Source: Phenylobacterium sp. (GTDB lineage: Bacteria > Pseudomonadota > Alphaproteobacteria > Caulobacterales > Caulobacteraceae). From it: a DNA stretch of 64,000 bases. This document shows, piece by piece, positions 56,021-64,000 of this stretch. A model generated the notes under the pieces. The model searched no databases. It was not told the origin of the DNA and saw only the letters and a program-made list of their open reading frames with translations. Numbering within the stretch: position 1 is the first letter of the stretch; every line of letters starts with the position of its first letter. Position numbers and translations under genes: made by a program. The stretch covers positions 23,446-87,445 of the forward strand of contig NZ_SCTC01000068.1 in assembly GCF_004299445.1 (NCBI RefSeq), written 5' to 3'.

Positions 56021-56388
56021 CACAGCACCTCGGGCGCGAGCGAAATGATCTTCATGTGGTTCTTGGCGCGCAGTTCGCGGGGAACCGGGCCAAAGATCCG
56101 CGTGCCGATCGGCTCGGATTGCTTGTTCACGATCACGGCCGCGTTCTTGTCGAAGCGGATGACCGAACCGTCCTTGCGCTTGATGGCCTGGCTGGTGCGA
56201 ACGACGATGGCTTGCAGCACATCACCCTTCTTCACCCGGCCGCGCGGGATCGCTTCCTTGACGGAGACGACGATCTTGTCACCGACGCTGGCGTAACGAC
56301 GCTTCGCGCCGCCCAGCACCTTGATGCACATGACCCGGCGGGCGCCGGAATTGTCGGCGACGTCCAGGTTAGTTTGCATCTGGATCAT
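56020..56388 (-). CDS. rplN: 50S ribosomal protein L14
   Basis: A 122-residue L14. [27 protein letters not shown] and [28 protein letters not shown] are canonical. The stop overlaps the rplX start by one base. Confidence 0.98.
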   Translation of the reverse strand: MIQMQTNLDVADNSGARRVMCIKVLGGAKRRYASVGDKIVVSVKEAIPRGRVKKGDVLQAIVVRTSQAIKRKDGSVIRFDKNAAVIVNKQSEPIGTRIFGPVPRELRAKNHMKIISLAPEVL

Positions 56389-56400
56389 TGTTTTCGATCC

Positions 56401-56649
56401 TTACGCTTGGGCCGCGCCGCCGGCAGGCAGCACTTCCCAGGTTTTCGTCTTCGACTTCGGCGCGCATTCGATGATGCGGACGATTTCGCCAGCCTTGCAG
56501 GCGTTGGCTTCGTCGTGGGCGTGGTACTTCTTCGACCGGCGGACGGTCTTCTTCAGCACCGGGTGCAGGAAGGTCCGCTCGACCTTCACCACCACCGTCT
56601 TGTCGCCCTTGTCGGAGACGACAACGCCTTCGAGAATTCGCTTCGGCAT
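56401..56649 (-). CDS. rpsQ: 30S ribosomal protein S17
   Basis: An 82-residue S17 of the OB fold. [30 protein letters not shown] and [18 protein letters not shown] are canonical, with a short Ala-rich tail. Confidence 0.97.
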   Translation of the reverse strand: MPKRILEGVVVSDKGDKTVVVKVERTFLHPVLKKTVRRSKKYHAHDEANACKAGEIVRIIECAPKSKTKTWEVLPAGGAAQA

Positions 56650-56662
56650 GTGTCTATGCTCC

Positions 56663-56857
56663 TCAGGCCTGGGCCTGCTTCGCGCGCAGGACGGTCTTGA
56701 TGCGCGCGATATCCTTGCGCACCGCGTCCACGCGATGGGTCTTCTCGATCTGGCCGGTCGCCTTCTGGAAGCGCAGGTTGAACTGCTCCTTCTTCAGCGA
56801 GACGAGCTGCTCGGCCAGTTGATCGGGGGTGAGGCCCCGGACGTCTTCGATCTTCAT
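56663..56857 (-). CDS. rpmC: 50S ribosomal protein L29
   Basis: A 64-residue two-helix L29. [33 protein letters not shown] is canonical. The protein sits at the peptide exit near the trigger factor docking site. Its start overlaps the rplP stop by one base. Confidence 0.97.
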   Translation of the reverse strand: MKIEDVRGLTPDQLAEQLVSLKKEQFNLRFQKATGQIEKTHRVDAVRKDIARIKTVLRAKQAQA

Positions 56858-57285
56858 CAGGCGTGCTCCACCGGCGCGTCGATGCGGGTCACGATGCGCG
56901 TCTTGACCGGAAGCTTCGCCGCGCCGAGGCGCAGGGCTTCACGGGCGACATCGTCCGGCACGCCGTCGATTTCGAACATGATCCGGCCGGGATGCACGCG
57001 GGCGGCCCAGAACTCGACCGAGCCCTTGCCCTTACCCATCCGCACTTCCGCCGGCTTACCGGTGACCGGAACGTCGGGGTAGATCCGGATCCAAACCCGG
57101 CCCTGACGCTTCATCTGACGCGTGATCGCGCGGCGGGCCGCCTCGATCTGACGCGCGGTGATCCGCTCAGGCTCGACCGACTTGAGGCCGTACGAGCCGA
57201 AGTTCAGCGTGAAGCCGCCCTTCGCCAGGCCGTGGATGCGGCCCTTGAACTGCTTGCGGTACTTGGTTTTCTTCGGAGACAGCAT
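56857..57285 (-). CDS. rplP: 50S ribosomal protein L16
   Basis: A 142-residue L16. [48 protein letters not shown] and [27 protein letters not shown] are canonical; the last includes the Arg commonly hydroxylated in other bacteria. Confidence 0.98.
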   Translation of the reverse strand: MLSPKKTKYRKQFKGRIHGLAKGGFTLNFGSYGLKSVEPERITARQIEAARRAITRQMKRQGRVWIRIYPDVPVTGKPAEVRMGKGKGSVEFWAARVHPGRIMFEIDGVPDDVAREALRLGAAKLPVKTRIVTRIDAPVEHA

Positions 57286-57297
57286 CTCTTCGGATCC

Positions 57298-58053
57298 TTA
57301 GGCGTTCGCCGGTTCGCGGCGATCGCGGCGGGGGCCACGGTCGGGACGGTCACGGTCACGACCGCCACCTTCACCGGCAGGGCCGCTCTCGCTGGCGAGG
57401 CGCTTGTCGAGGGCCATCGGGTCGTGGTCCAGGACCTCGCCCTTGAAGACCCACACCTTCACGCCGATGATGCCGTAGGTGGTCTTGGCTTCAGTGAAGC
57501 CATAGTCCACGTCGGCGCGCAGCGTGTGCAGCGGCACGCGGCCTTCACGGTACCATTCCATCCGCGCGATTTCCGCGCCGCCCAGGCGGCCCGACACGTT
57601 GATGCGGACGCCCTTGGCGCCGAGGCGCATGGCCGACTGCATCGAACGCTTCATGGCGCGGCGGAACGCGACCCGGCGCTCGAGCTGCTGGGCGATGTTC
57701 TCGGCCACCAGCTGGGCGTCGGTTTCCGGCTTGCGGATCTCGACGATGTTCAGGTGAACCTCGCCGTCCGTCATGGCGGCGATGTCTTTGCGCAGCTTGT
57801 CGATGTCCGCGCCCTTCTTGCCGATAATCACGCCGGGGCGCGCGGCATAGATGGTGATGCGGCACTTCTTGTGCGGACGCTCGATGATGATCCGCGAGAC
57901 GCCGGCCTGATACAGGCGCTTCTTCAGCGCGCGACGGACCTTGATGTCTTCGTGAAGCAGGCGGCCGTACTCGGGGCCGTCGGCGAACCAACGGCTGTCC
58001 CAGGTGCGGTTGATGCCGAGGCGAAGCCCGACCGGATTGATCTTCTGACCCAT
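57298..58053 (-). CDS. rpsC: 30S ribosomal protein S3
   Basis: A 251-residue S3. [22 protein letters not shown], the KH domain [18 protein letters not shown] and [34 protein letters not shown] are canonical. An Arg/Asp/Gly-rich C-terminal tail of about 30 residues is a lineage extension. One-base overlap with rplV. Confidence 0.98.
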   Translation of the reverse strand: MGQKINPVGLRLGINRTWDSRWFADGPEYGRLLHEDIKVRRALKKRLYQAGVSRIIIERPHKKCRITIYAARPGVIIGKKGADIDKLRKDIAAMTDGEVHLNIVEIRKPETDAQLVAENIAQQLERRVAFRRAMKRSMQSAMRLGAKGVRINVSGRLGGAEIARMEWYREGRVPLHTLRADVDYGFTEAKTTYGIIGVKVWVFKGEVLDHDPMALDKRLASESGPAGEGGGRDRDRPDRGPRRDRREPANA

Positions 58054-58433
58054 TAGGCGGCCTCACCCACTTCGCGGACCACGATCGTGATCTCGCTGAA
58101 CGGCTTCTCGACACGCGACGCACGACCGCGGGCGCGGGCGTGGAAGCGCTTCATAACGAGGTTCTTGCCCACGTAGGCCTCGGCGACGACCAGCGAGTCG
58201 ATGTCGAGGTTGTGGTTGTTCTCGGCGTTGGAGATCGCCGAGTAGAGCGCCTTGCGCACGTCGTTGGCGATGCGCTTGGAGCTGAACTCGAGCTCGTTGA
58301 GGGCGCGTTGCACCTTCAGGCCACGGATGGACTGAGCGACGAGGTTCAGCTTCCGGGGGCTGATGCGGATCGTCCGCACCTTGGCCACCGCTTCGGCGTC
58401 CGTATACCGGCGAGCCTTGGCTTGCTTGCTCAT
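58053..58433 (-). CDS. rplV: 50S ribosomal protein L22
   Basis: A 126-residue L22 with a loop lining the peptide exit tunnel. [22 protein letters not shown] and [24 protein letters not shown] are canonical. One base from rpsS. Confidence 0.98.
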   Translation of the reverse strand: MSKQAKARRYTDAEAVAKVRTIRISPRKLNLVAQSIRGLKVQRALNELEFSSKRIANDVRKALYSAISNAENNHNLDIDSLVVAEAYVGKNLVMKRFHARARGRASRVEKPFSEITIVVREVGEAA

Positions 58434-58434
58434 C

Positions 58435-58713
58435 TTACTTCCTCTTGGCCTTCTTGTCGGCCGCGTGACCGGGGAAGAAGCGAGTGGGCGCGAACTCGCC
58501 CAGCTTCATGCCGACCATGTCTTCCGAGATGAGCACCGGGACGTGCTTCTGGCCGTTGTGCACGCCGAACGTCAGGCCCACGAACTGGGGCATGATGGTC
58601 GAGCGGCGCGACCAGGTCTTGATCACGTCCTTGCGGCCAGAGGCTTGCAGCCCTTCGGCCTTCTTCAGCAGATACCCGTCGACGAACGGGCCTTTCCAGA
58701 CGGAACGGGTCAT
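58435..58713 (-). CDS. rpsS: 30S ribosomal protein S19
   Basis: A 92-residue S19. [44 protein letters not shown] and [19 protein letters not shown] are canonical. Three bases after rplB. Confidence 0.98.
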   Translation of the reverse strand: MTRSVWKGPFVDGYLLKKAEGLQASGRKDVIKTWSRRSTIMPQFVGLTFGVHNGQKHVPVLISEDMVGMKLGEFAPTRFFPGHAADKKAKRK

Positions 58714-58716
58714 GGC

Positions 58717-59553
58717 TTAGCGAGCCTTCCGAGCGTGACGCGAGCGGATGATGAACTTGTCCGTCGCCTTGTTCTTGCGGGTCTTGCGGCCCTTCGTGGG
58801 CTTGCCCCACGGCGTGACCGGGTGACGGCCGCCCGAGGTGCGGCCTTCGCCGCCGCCGTGCGGGTGGTCGATCGGGTTCATGGCGACACCGCGGACGTGC
58901 GGGCGACGGCCCTTGTGACGCGAACGACCGGCCTTGCCGAGGTTCTCGTTCATATGGTCCGGGTTCGACACCGCGCCGACCGTGGCCATGCAGCCGTCCG
59001 GGACCATGCGCAGCTCGCCCGAGTTCAGGCGGATCTGGGCATAGCCGGCGTCGCGGCCGACCAGCTGGGCGTAGGCGCCGGCCGAGCGGGCGATCTGGCC
59101 GCCCTTGGCCGGCTTCATCTCCACGTTGTGGATGATGGTGCCGATCGGCATGCCGCGGAGCGGCATGGCGTTGCCCGGCTTCACGTCGGCCTTCTCGGAG
59201 GCGACGATGGTGTCACCGGCCTTGAGGCGCTGCGGAGCCAGGATGTAGCTGAGCTCGCCGTCGGCGTACTTCACCAGCGCGATGAAGGCCGAGCGGTTCG
59301 GGTCGTATTCCATGCGCTCGACGGTCGCGGGGACGTCGAACTTGCGGCGCTTGAAATCGACGATGCGGTAGAGGCGCTTGGCGCCGCCGCCACGGAAGCG
59401 AACGGCGACGCGGCCGTTGCCGCCACGACCGCCCGACTTGGTCAGACCCTCGACGAGGCTCTTCTCCGGACGGCCCTTGTGGAGCTCGGACTTGTCGACC
59501 AGGACCAGCTGACGGCGGCCCGGCGACGTGGGATTGAATTGCTTCAAGGCCAT
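58717..59553 (-). CDS. rplB: 50S ribosomal protein L2
   Basis: A 278-residue L2 near the peptidyl-transferase centre. [39 protein letters not shown], and [31 protein letters not shown], which carries the conserved histidine, are canonical. Confidence 0.99.
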   Translation of the reverse strand: MALKQFNPTSPGRRQLVLVDKSELHKGRPEKSLVEGLTKSGGRGGNGRVAVRFRGGGAKRLYRIVDFKRRKFDVPATVERMEYDPNRSAFIALVKYADGELSYILAPQRLKAGDTIVASEKADVKPGNAMPLRGMPIGTIIHNVEMKPAKGGQIARSAGAYAQLVGRDAGYAQIRLNSGELRMVPDGCMATVGAVSNPDHMNENLGKAGRSRHKGRRPHVRGVAMNPIDHPHGGGEGRTSGGRHPVTPWGKPTKGRKTRKNKATDKFIIRSRHARKAR

Positions 59554-59557
59554 CGGT

Positions 59558-59860
59558 TTAGAGCCCCGTAGTGATGTCGATCGACTGGCCGTCGGCCAGC
59601 GTCACGATCGCTTTCTTGACGTCGGAGCGCCGGCCCACGATGCCGCGGAACCGCTTGGTCTTGCCCTTCACGTTGATCGTATTGACCTTCGTGACGTTGA
59701 CCTTGAACAGCGCCTCGACCGCAGCAGCGATCTCGTCCTTGGTGGCGTCGCCGGCCACGCGGAAGACGACCTTGTTGTGCTCCGAGAGCAGCGTCGCCTT
59801 CTCCGTAATGATCGGAGACAGGATGGTGTCGTAGTGACGAGCGGTGGGTTCCACGGCCAT
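59558..59860 (-). CDS. rplW: 50S ribosomal protein L23
   Basis: A 100-residue L23, the docking site for trigger factor and SRP at the tunnel exit. [28 protein letters not shown] and [27 protein letters not shown] are canonical. The ATG at 59860 lies in the rplD stop; the GTG before it is not needed. Confidence 0.97.
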   Translation of the reverse strand: MAVEPTARHYDTILSPIITEKATLLSEHNKVVFRVAGDATKDEIAAAVEALFKVNVTKVNTINVKGKTKRFRGIVGRRSDVKKAIVTLADGQSIDITTGL

Positions 59861-60498
59861 CACGCGGCCTCCTCAGGCTGGAAGCGCGCCTGGATCGCGG
59901 CCACCGCGTCCTTGGTCAGGACGAGGGTCTGGCGACGCAGCACGTCGTAGACGTTCAGGCCGGCGTTCGGCAGCACATCCACGTTCGGGATGTTGCGGGC
60001 GGCCAGGCCGAAGTTCTTGTCCACCTCGGCGCCGGCGATGAACAGGGCGTTCGAGACGCCCAGGTTCGACAGCTGCGCGCGCAGGGCGGAGGTCTTGGGG
60101 TCGGCGATCGAGACCGTGTCCAGCACGATCAGCGAGCCGTCCTTCGCCTTCGAAGACAGCGCATGACGCAGGGCCAGGGCGCGGAGCTTCTTGGGCAGGT
60201 CGAAAGCATGGCTGCGGACGACCGGACCGTGGGCCCGGGCGCCGCCGACGAACTGGGCCGCCCGGCGCGAACCGTGGCGGGCGCCGCCGGTGCCCTTTTG
60301 CTTGTACATCTTCTTCGAGGTGCGGGAGACCTCGTTGCGGACCTGGACCTTGTGGTTGCCGGAGCGGCGCTTGGCCAGCTGCCAGGTGACGACGCGTTGC
60401 AGGATGTCGCCGCGGATCTCTTCGATGCCGAAGATATCGTCGGCCAGCTCGATCGAGCCGCCCTTCCCGCCGTCGAGCTTGATGACGTCGAGTTTCAT
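59860..60498 (-). CDS. rplD: 50S ribosomal protein L4
   Basis: A 212-residue L4. [41 protein letters not shown] is the extended tunnel loop. In E. coli L4 binds the S10 leader to stop its own operon; whether the long leader before rpsJ does this here is unknown. One-base overlaps on both sides. Confidence 0.98.
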   Translation of the reverse strand: MKLDVIKLDGGKGGSIELADDIFGIEEIRGDILQRVVTWQLAKRRSGNHKVQVRNEVSRTSKKMYKQKGTGGARHGSRRAAQFVGGARAHGPVVRSHAFDLPKKLRALALRHALSSKAKDGSLIVLDTVSIADPKTSALRAQLSNLGVSNALFIAGAEVDKNFGLAARNIPNVDVLPNAGLNVYDVLRRQTLVLTKDAVAAIQARFQPEEAA

Positions 60499-61283
60499 TA
60501 CGCTTGATCCCCAGCTTCGGTCGCCGCGGCCTCAGCGGCCGGAGCTTCGGTCACCGCGGGTTCCTCGGCCGGCGTTTCCGCAGCGGCTTGGACCGGGGTC
60601 GGCTGACCGGCGGACTTGAAGGCGCCCGGCTTCGGGGCTTCGGCCGGCAGAGCCGACTTCACCGCGTCGCGGACCTTCACGTAGGTGCCCTCGGTGCCGG
60701 GAACGGAGCCCTTCACCAGGATGAGGCCGCGCTCGACGTCGACGCGCCAGACGGTGACGTTCAGGGTGGTGACGGTTTCCGAGCCGAGGTGGCCCGCCAT
60801 CTTCTTGCCCTTGAAGGTACGACCCGGGTCCTGACGCTGACCGGTCGAACCGTGCGAACGGTGCGAGACCGACACGCCGTGGGTGGCGCGAAGGCCGCCG
60901 AAGTTCCAGCGCTTCATGGCGCCGGCGAAGCCCTTGCCGACCGTGGTGGCCGTGACGTCGATCTTCTGGCCCGGGACGAAATGGTCGGCGGTGATCTCCG
61001 CGCCCACGTCGATGAGGTTGTCTTCGGACACCCGGAACTCGACCAGCTTGTGCTTCGGCTCGACTTCGCCCTTGGCGAAGTGGCCGCGCATGGCCTTGGA
61101 GGTGTTCTTCGGCTTCTTGGAGCCCGCGCCCAGCTGGAGGGCCACGTAGCCGTCCTTGTCCTGGGTGCGCTGGGCGACGACCTGGCAGCCCTCGAGGCTG
61201 AGCACGGTCACCGGTACGTGGGCGCCGGCTTCGTCGAAGAAGCGGGCCATACCGAGTTTCTTGGCGATTACGCCGGTTCGCAT
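60498..61283 (-). CDS. rplC: 50S ribosomal protein L3
   Basis: A 261-residue L3. [53 protein letters not shown] and [17 protein letters not shown] are canonical. The C-terminal 40-50 residues are an acidic Ala/Glu/Pro-rich extension ([20 protein letters not shown]) not found in E. coli L3 but common in alphaproteobacteria. Confidence 0.97.
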   Translation of the reverse strand: MRTGVIAKKLGMARFFDEAGAHVPVTVLSLEGCQVVAQRTQDKDGYVALQLGAGSKKPKNTSKAMRGHFAKGEVEPKHKLVEFRVSEDNLIDVGAEITADHFVPGQKIDVTATTVGKGFAGAMKRWNFGGLRATHGVSVSHRSHGSTGQRQDPGRTFKGKKMAGHLGSETVTTLNVTVWRVDVERGLILVKGSVPGTEGTYVKVRDAVKSALPAEAPKPGAFKSAGQPTPVQAAAETPAEEPAVTEAPAAEAAATEAGDQA

Positions 61284-61296
61284 CGGATCAATCCCC

Positions 61297-61602
61297 TTAG
61301 AGCTTGATCTCGACGTCCACGCCGGCGGACAGGTCGAGCTTCATCAGCGCGTCCACGGTCTGCGGGGTGGGGTCGACGATATCGAGCACGCGCTTGTGCG
61401 TGCGGATTTCAAACTGCTCGCGCGACTTCTTATCGATGTGCGGCGAACGGTTGACGGTGAACTTCTCGATGCGCGTGGGCAGCGGAATGGGACCACGCAC
61501 AGCGGCGCCGGTCCTCTTGGCCGTGTTCACGATCTCGCGAGTGGAATGGTCCAGCACGCGGTGATCGAAGGCTTTGAGCCTGATGCGAATGTTTTGAGCC
61601 AT
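61297..61602 (-). CDS. rpsJ: 30S ribosomal protein S10
   Basis: A 101-residue S10 (NusE) from the ATG at 61602. [57 protein letters not shown] and [13 protein letters not shown] are canonical. S10 also joins NusB in antitermination. It is the first gene of the cluster, behind a long leader. Confidence 0.98.
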   Translation of the reverse strand: MAQNIRIRLKAFDHRVLDHSTREIVNTAKRTGAAVRGPIPLPTRIEKFTVNRSPHIDKKSREQFEIRTHKRVLDIVDPTPQTVDALMKLDLSAGVDVEIKL

Positions 61603-61846
61603 ATCGCTCTTACGTTTCCCTACAGACGGCGGGCGCCCGCGTGACCTTGACCATTTCAAAGACCAGCCCGAACCCTCAGATGAGAGCCCGTACGCGAAAG
61701 TCCGCACAAACGAATTGGGCCCCACGCGAAACCCGCGAGGGCCTTTCCCGAAACGCTAGAATTTAGCACTGTCTCAGGTCGTTCCGCGGTCCGCGTCTGT
61801 ACTTCAAATCGCTTCGAAGCACACAGCCGGTCCAACAGGAGGCGCG
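61603..61846 (-). promoter_or_regulatory. Long 5' leader of the S10 operon
   Basis: About 240 nt between the probable transcription start and rpsJ, with no gene. GC-rich complementary patches (for example GGGCCTTTC... and CCCGCGAGGGCC near 61731-61750) may fold. A role in L4-type or other autogenous control is a hypothesis. Confidence 0.4.
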
Positions 61847-61875
61847 GTAATACCGATGCGACTCGGCCCCGTCAA
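61847..61875 (-). promoter_or_regulatory. Sigma-70 promoter of the S10 operon
   Basis: On the minus strand TTGACG (61870-61875) and TATTAC (61847-61852) with an optimal 17-bp spacer. It begins 26 bp beyond the stop of the SMP-30-like gene, so the ribosomal cluster has its own strong promoter rather than read-through from upstream. Confidence 0.8.
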
Positions 61876-61901
61876 GGGGGCGGCCCGCGACGAACACGCC
61901 G

Positions 61902-62759
61902 TCAGGTCAGCATCCAGCGGATCATCCGGTAGGCGGTGATCGTGCCCGGCTTCCAGTTGGGAACGATCAGGAGATCGCCCACCCGGATGAAGTCGTTGAT
62001 GTAGACCCCGGCCTCACGGCTATCCAGGACCGTGCGCATGCCGTTGGGCTCGACCAGGAAGAGGCGGCCCGGCCATTCGCTGATCAGGTATTCGTCGCCC
62101 TGCGCACGCGCCACGCCATCGGCTTGACCCAGACCTGTGGCCAGCACCTTCACCGCCCGGGCGCGATAGTCGAAGGCGAGGAACTTTCCCTCCATCGTGG
62201 TCACCAGCAGGCGGTCCGCCTCGGGCAGGAGACCATTCACCGAGCGAAGTTCCGGATCGGCCGACCAGAGGCTGACCTGGCCATCCTTGAGCTGCAGGAT
62301 CCGTGCGGTCCCGGAATCGGCCACCAGAACCGTCCCGTCTGGCGCCACGGCCACGTCGTTGAGGAACTTCGCGCCGGGAACGGGGTAACGCGCCACGATG
62401 CGCGCGGTCCTGGTGTCGATCTCCACCAGTTGGTCGATGTCCGAGACGAACAGCCGGTCGCCCTTGACGATGGCGCCCTTGGGCGCGTCTAGGCCCCTCA
62501 CCCACTCGCGCTCGAGCATCTTGCCGCGCGTGGAGACGCGGCTGATGAAGCCGTTGCCGTCCTTGACGTCGCCCTCCCCGGCCACATTGGCCACATAGAG
62601 CGTGCGCCCGTCGGCGCCGAGCGCGACGCTCTCAGGATCGGCCAGGCCCGAGAGCCGCCAGACAGGCTCGCGGGCCTCGGCGCGCGGGCGGGTCTCGGAG
62701 TGGGCGCTGCAGCCGGCGATCAGCAGGCAGAGCGCGAGGGCTGCGCCAAGCTTGAGCAT
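61902..62759 (-). CDS. SMP-30/NHL-type beta-propeller lipoprotein
   Basis: A 285-residue lipoprotein from the ATG at 62759, whose signal MLKLGAALALCLLIAGC gives Cys 17. The body is a repeat beta-propeller with VSDIDQLVEIDTRTARIVARYPVPG, LNDVAVAPDGTVLVADSGTARI and YINDFIRVGDLLIVPNW. It resembles SMP-30/gluconolactonase proteins without clear metal-site assignment, so enzymatic activity is uncertain. It lies 4 bp from the upstream DUF2807 gene and is probably co-transcribed. Confidence 0.75.
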   Translation of the reverse strand: MLKLGAALALCLLIAGCSAHSETRPRAEAREPVWRLSGLADPESVALGADGRTLYVANVAGEGDVKDGNGFISRVSTRGKMLEREWVRGLDAPKGAIVKGDRLFVSDIDQLVEIDTRTARIVARYPVPGAKFLNDVAVAPDGTVLVADSGTARILQLKDGQVSLWSADPELRSVNGLLPEADRLLVTTMEGKFLAFDYRARAVKVLATGLGQADGVARAQGDEYLISEWPGRLFLVEPNGMRTVLDSREAGVYINDFIRVGDLLIVPNWKPGTITAYRMIRWMLT

Positions 62760-62763
62760 CGGC

Positions 62764-63609
62764 TCAACCGCCGACACGGACCGAGCCCGAGCCCATGATG
62801 GACTTCGAGATCTCGCCCTTCACTTCGTTGGCGTGAATGTCGCCCGAGCCGGCGATCCGAGCCCGCAGGCTGTCGGCCGAGCCGCGGAAGTCCACGTCGC
62901 CCGAGCCGGCCACCGAGACCTTCATGGTCGTCGCGCGCCCGCCGCCGATCTCGACGTCGCCTGACCCGGCGATGCTCACTTCCAACGGTCCGTTGACCGA
63001 GCGCACGCTGGCCGAGCCCGAGCCCGCGATATTAACGTCCAGGCTGCCCCGCACGTCGGCGGCGGCGACGTCGCCGGAGCCGGCGACGCGGACCCGCAGC
63101 TGGCCCGAGGTTCCCATGCGCGTGTCGCCTGAGCCGGCCTGGCTTACCCGGGCCGCGCCCTCGACGTTGGCGATCGTCCAGTCGCCACAGCCGGCGTTGC
63201 CCAGCTCCAGCGTGGCCGACCGGCCGACCGACCCGAAGACGGCCCCGCCGGCCTCGACCTTCACGTCTCGCGGCGTACGGATCACCACCTGCGGCATTTC
63301 GGACCAGCTCACGTCGCCCACGTCGCGCACATGGACCTTGGACGACTCGCCCGAGCTCTTGCAGGAGCGGATCTTCCGGTCGAGGTCCCCGTCGACGATC
63401 GTGCGATCACCCATCGTGCGCACTTTCAGCGGCAGGCGCGGGTTGGCCGAGATCACCTCGACCCGGATGTCCTTGCGATTCTCGGGAACCACGGTGACGC
63501 GCGCCACCGCGTCCTCGATCTCGACCGTCGCGGCCTGAGCCGAAGGCGTCGCGAAGGCGGCGGCGAAAGTGGCGGCCACGGCGGCCAGCAGGGTCGTCTG
63601 AAGACGCAT
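62764..63609 (-). CDS. DUF2807 (GIN-domain) auto-adhesin-like secreted protein
   Basis: A 281-residue periplasmic or surface protein. The signal peptide ends near PSAQAATV at about residue 26. The mature part is a right-handed beta-helix-like DUF2807 domain with at least six imperfect repeats carrying AGSGDV or AGSGSA (for example VRVAGSGDVAAADVRG, VSIAGSGDVEIGGGRA, ARIAGSGDIHANEVKG). The family is named head GIN after GxN-type turns. Function unknown. Co-directional with the SMP-30-like gene. Confidence 0.8.
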   Translation of the reverse strand: MRLQTTLLAAVAATFAAAFATPSAQAATVEIEDAVARVTVVPENRKDIRVEVISANPRLPLKVRTMGDRTIVDGDLDRKIRSCKSSGESSKVHVRDVGDVSWSEMPQVVIRTPRDVKVEAGGAVFGSVGRSATLELGNAGCGDWTIANVEGAARVSQAGSGDTRMGTSGQLRVRVAGSGDVAAADVRGSLDVNIAGSGSASVRSVNGPLEVSIAGSGDVEIGGGRATTMKVSVAGSGDVDFRGSADSLRARIAGSGDIHANEVKGEISKSIMGSGSVRVGG

Positions 63610-63700
63610 CGTCCTCTCCCAAGTCGAAACGTTGTGAGGGGAAGCTAGTCGGGGCGTGCGCGGGCCACAGCTTAAATTGCGGTCATGACAGAGACGTCAT

Positions 63701-63839
63701 CTTCCCTCCCCTGCTGGGGAGGGACCGGCCGCGCCCGCGGCCCGGGTGGGGAAGTGTGGGCCGGAGCGCCAGGACGGCGAGGATCGCGCCGCCCTTGCCC
63801 TGGCGGCGGTCGCCCGTCCCTCCACAGCGAGGGAGTAAG
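63701..63839. repeat. Palindromic intergenic repeat with imperfect terminal inverted repeats
   Basis: The left end CTTCCCTCCCCTGCTGGG (from 63701) and the right end, read in reverse as CTTACTCCCTCGCTGTGG (to 63839), are imperfect inverted copies about 24 bp long. Between them is a very GC-rich core with CCGCGCCCGCGG. It looks like the REP- or MITE-like intergenic palindromes scattered in Caulobacterales genomes. No second copy was found in this window. Confidence 0.5.
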
Positions 63840-63871
63840 AAAAAGGGCCGCTGGATTGCTCCAGCGGCCCT
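63838..63871 (-). terminator. Intrinsic terminator of tuf
   Basis: A perfect 12-bp stem (AGGGCCGCTGGA / TCCAGCGGCCCT) with a 4-nt TTGC loop, followed by TTTTTCTT on the minus strand. It lies 32 bp after the tuf stop and abuts the palindromic repeat. Confidence 0.9.
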
Positions 63872-63902
63872 CTGTCGGTCCGTGTTGTGAGCGCGGGTGC
63901 GC

Positions 63903-64000
63903 TTACTTCACGATCTTGGTGACGACGCCCGAACCCACCGTGCGGCCGCCTTCGCGAATGGCGAAGCGCAGGCCCTGGTCCATGGCGATCGGCGTGATCA
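63903..64000 (-). CDS. tuf: Elongation factor Tu, C-terminal end (partial)
   Basis: The gene enters from the right edge; only the last 32 codons are present. [18 protein letters not shown] and [10 protein letters not shown] are the invariant C-terminus of EF-Tu. It is separated from rpsJ by two unrelated genes and its own terminator, so it is not co-transcribed with the S10 operon here. Confidence 0.93.
   Translation of the reverse strand, partial: ITPIAMDQGLRFAIREGGRTVGSGVVTKIVK

Overview
The window is GC-rich chromosomal DNA from a member of the Caulobacterales (Alphaproteobacteria), close to Caulobacter or Phenylobacterium. The strongest evidence is the pair mipZ (7056-7889) and spmX (15628-16974), polarity and cell-division genes typical of this order, together with a CC0125/CC1285-type lipoprotein (36721-37209), a phasin, and PccA/PccB. 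The genus cannot be fixed from sequence reading alone. I see no prophage, IS element, CRISPR array or toxin-antitoxin cassette.

Region 1 (1-12300) runs from the end of clpA through a RidA-GDPD-FemAB-like operon with 4-bp overlaps, a phasin with an inverted-repeat operator candidate, a secreted D,D-carboxypeptidase with a SPOR domain, mipZ, panC, an enoyl-CoA hydratase and a cNMP-patatin protein. A 22-codon mini-gene at 12137-12205, with an almost complete anti-16S Shine-Dalgarno sequence and its own terminator, closes the region. Region 2 (12300-28000) holds a hybrid histidine kinase, an MmyB-type regulator, spmX behind a probable sigma-54 promoter, mgtE, tRNA-Leu(GAG), an orphan FliN-like gene, lipB, a tandem winged-helix protein, and the propionyl-CoA carboxylase genes pccA and pccB, separated by msrB, an HEYAH protease-like gene and a BON-domain gene.

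Region 3 (28000-47100) is mixed accessory metabolism: an NTF2-like protein, TetR, ABM monooxygenase, Atp12, a DUF1800/DUF1501 pair, a TPR-2OG oxygenase, two pseudouridine synthases, CrcB, a protein resembling a degenerate GGDEF-EAL enzyme, RarA, an AbgT transporter and a DegP-like protease. It also holds a tight five-gene VOC-cupin-ArsR-SRPBCC-MFS operon in which the cupin seems to have lost its metal-binding middle, and an NPP-type lipoprotein phosphodiesterase.

Region 4 (47149-61875) is the S10-spc-alpha ribosomal protein supercluster on the minus strand, from rpsJ to rplQ and including secY, adk and rpoA. Sigma-70-like promoters are visible before rpsJ and before rpsM, and an intrinsic terminator follows rplQ. 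Region 5 (61902-64000) has an NHL/SMP-30-like lipoprotein, a DUF2807 (GIN) protein, a palindromic intergenic repeat and the 3' end of tuf. tuf is thus split from rpsJ by about 2.3 kb of non-ribosomal DNA.

Overall this is mostly conserved core genome. The least explained items are the mini-gene at 12137, the degenerate GGDEF-EAL-like protein, the tandem winged-helix protein, the HEYAH protein and the shortened cupin.
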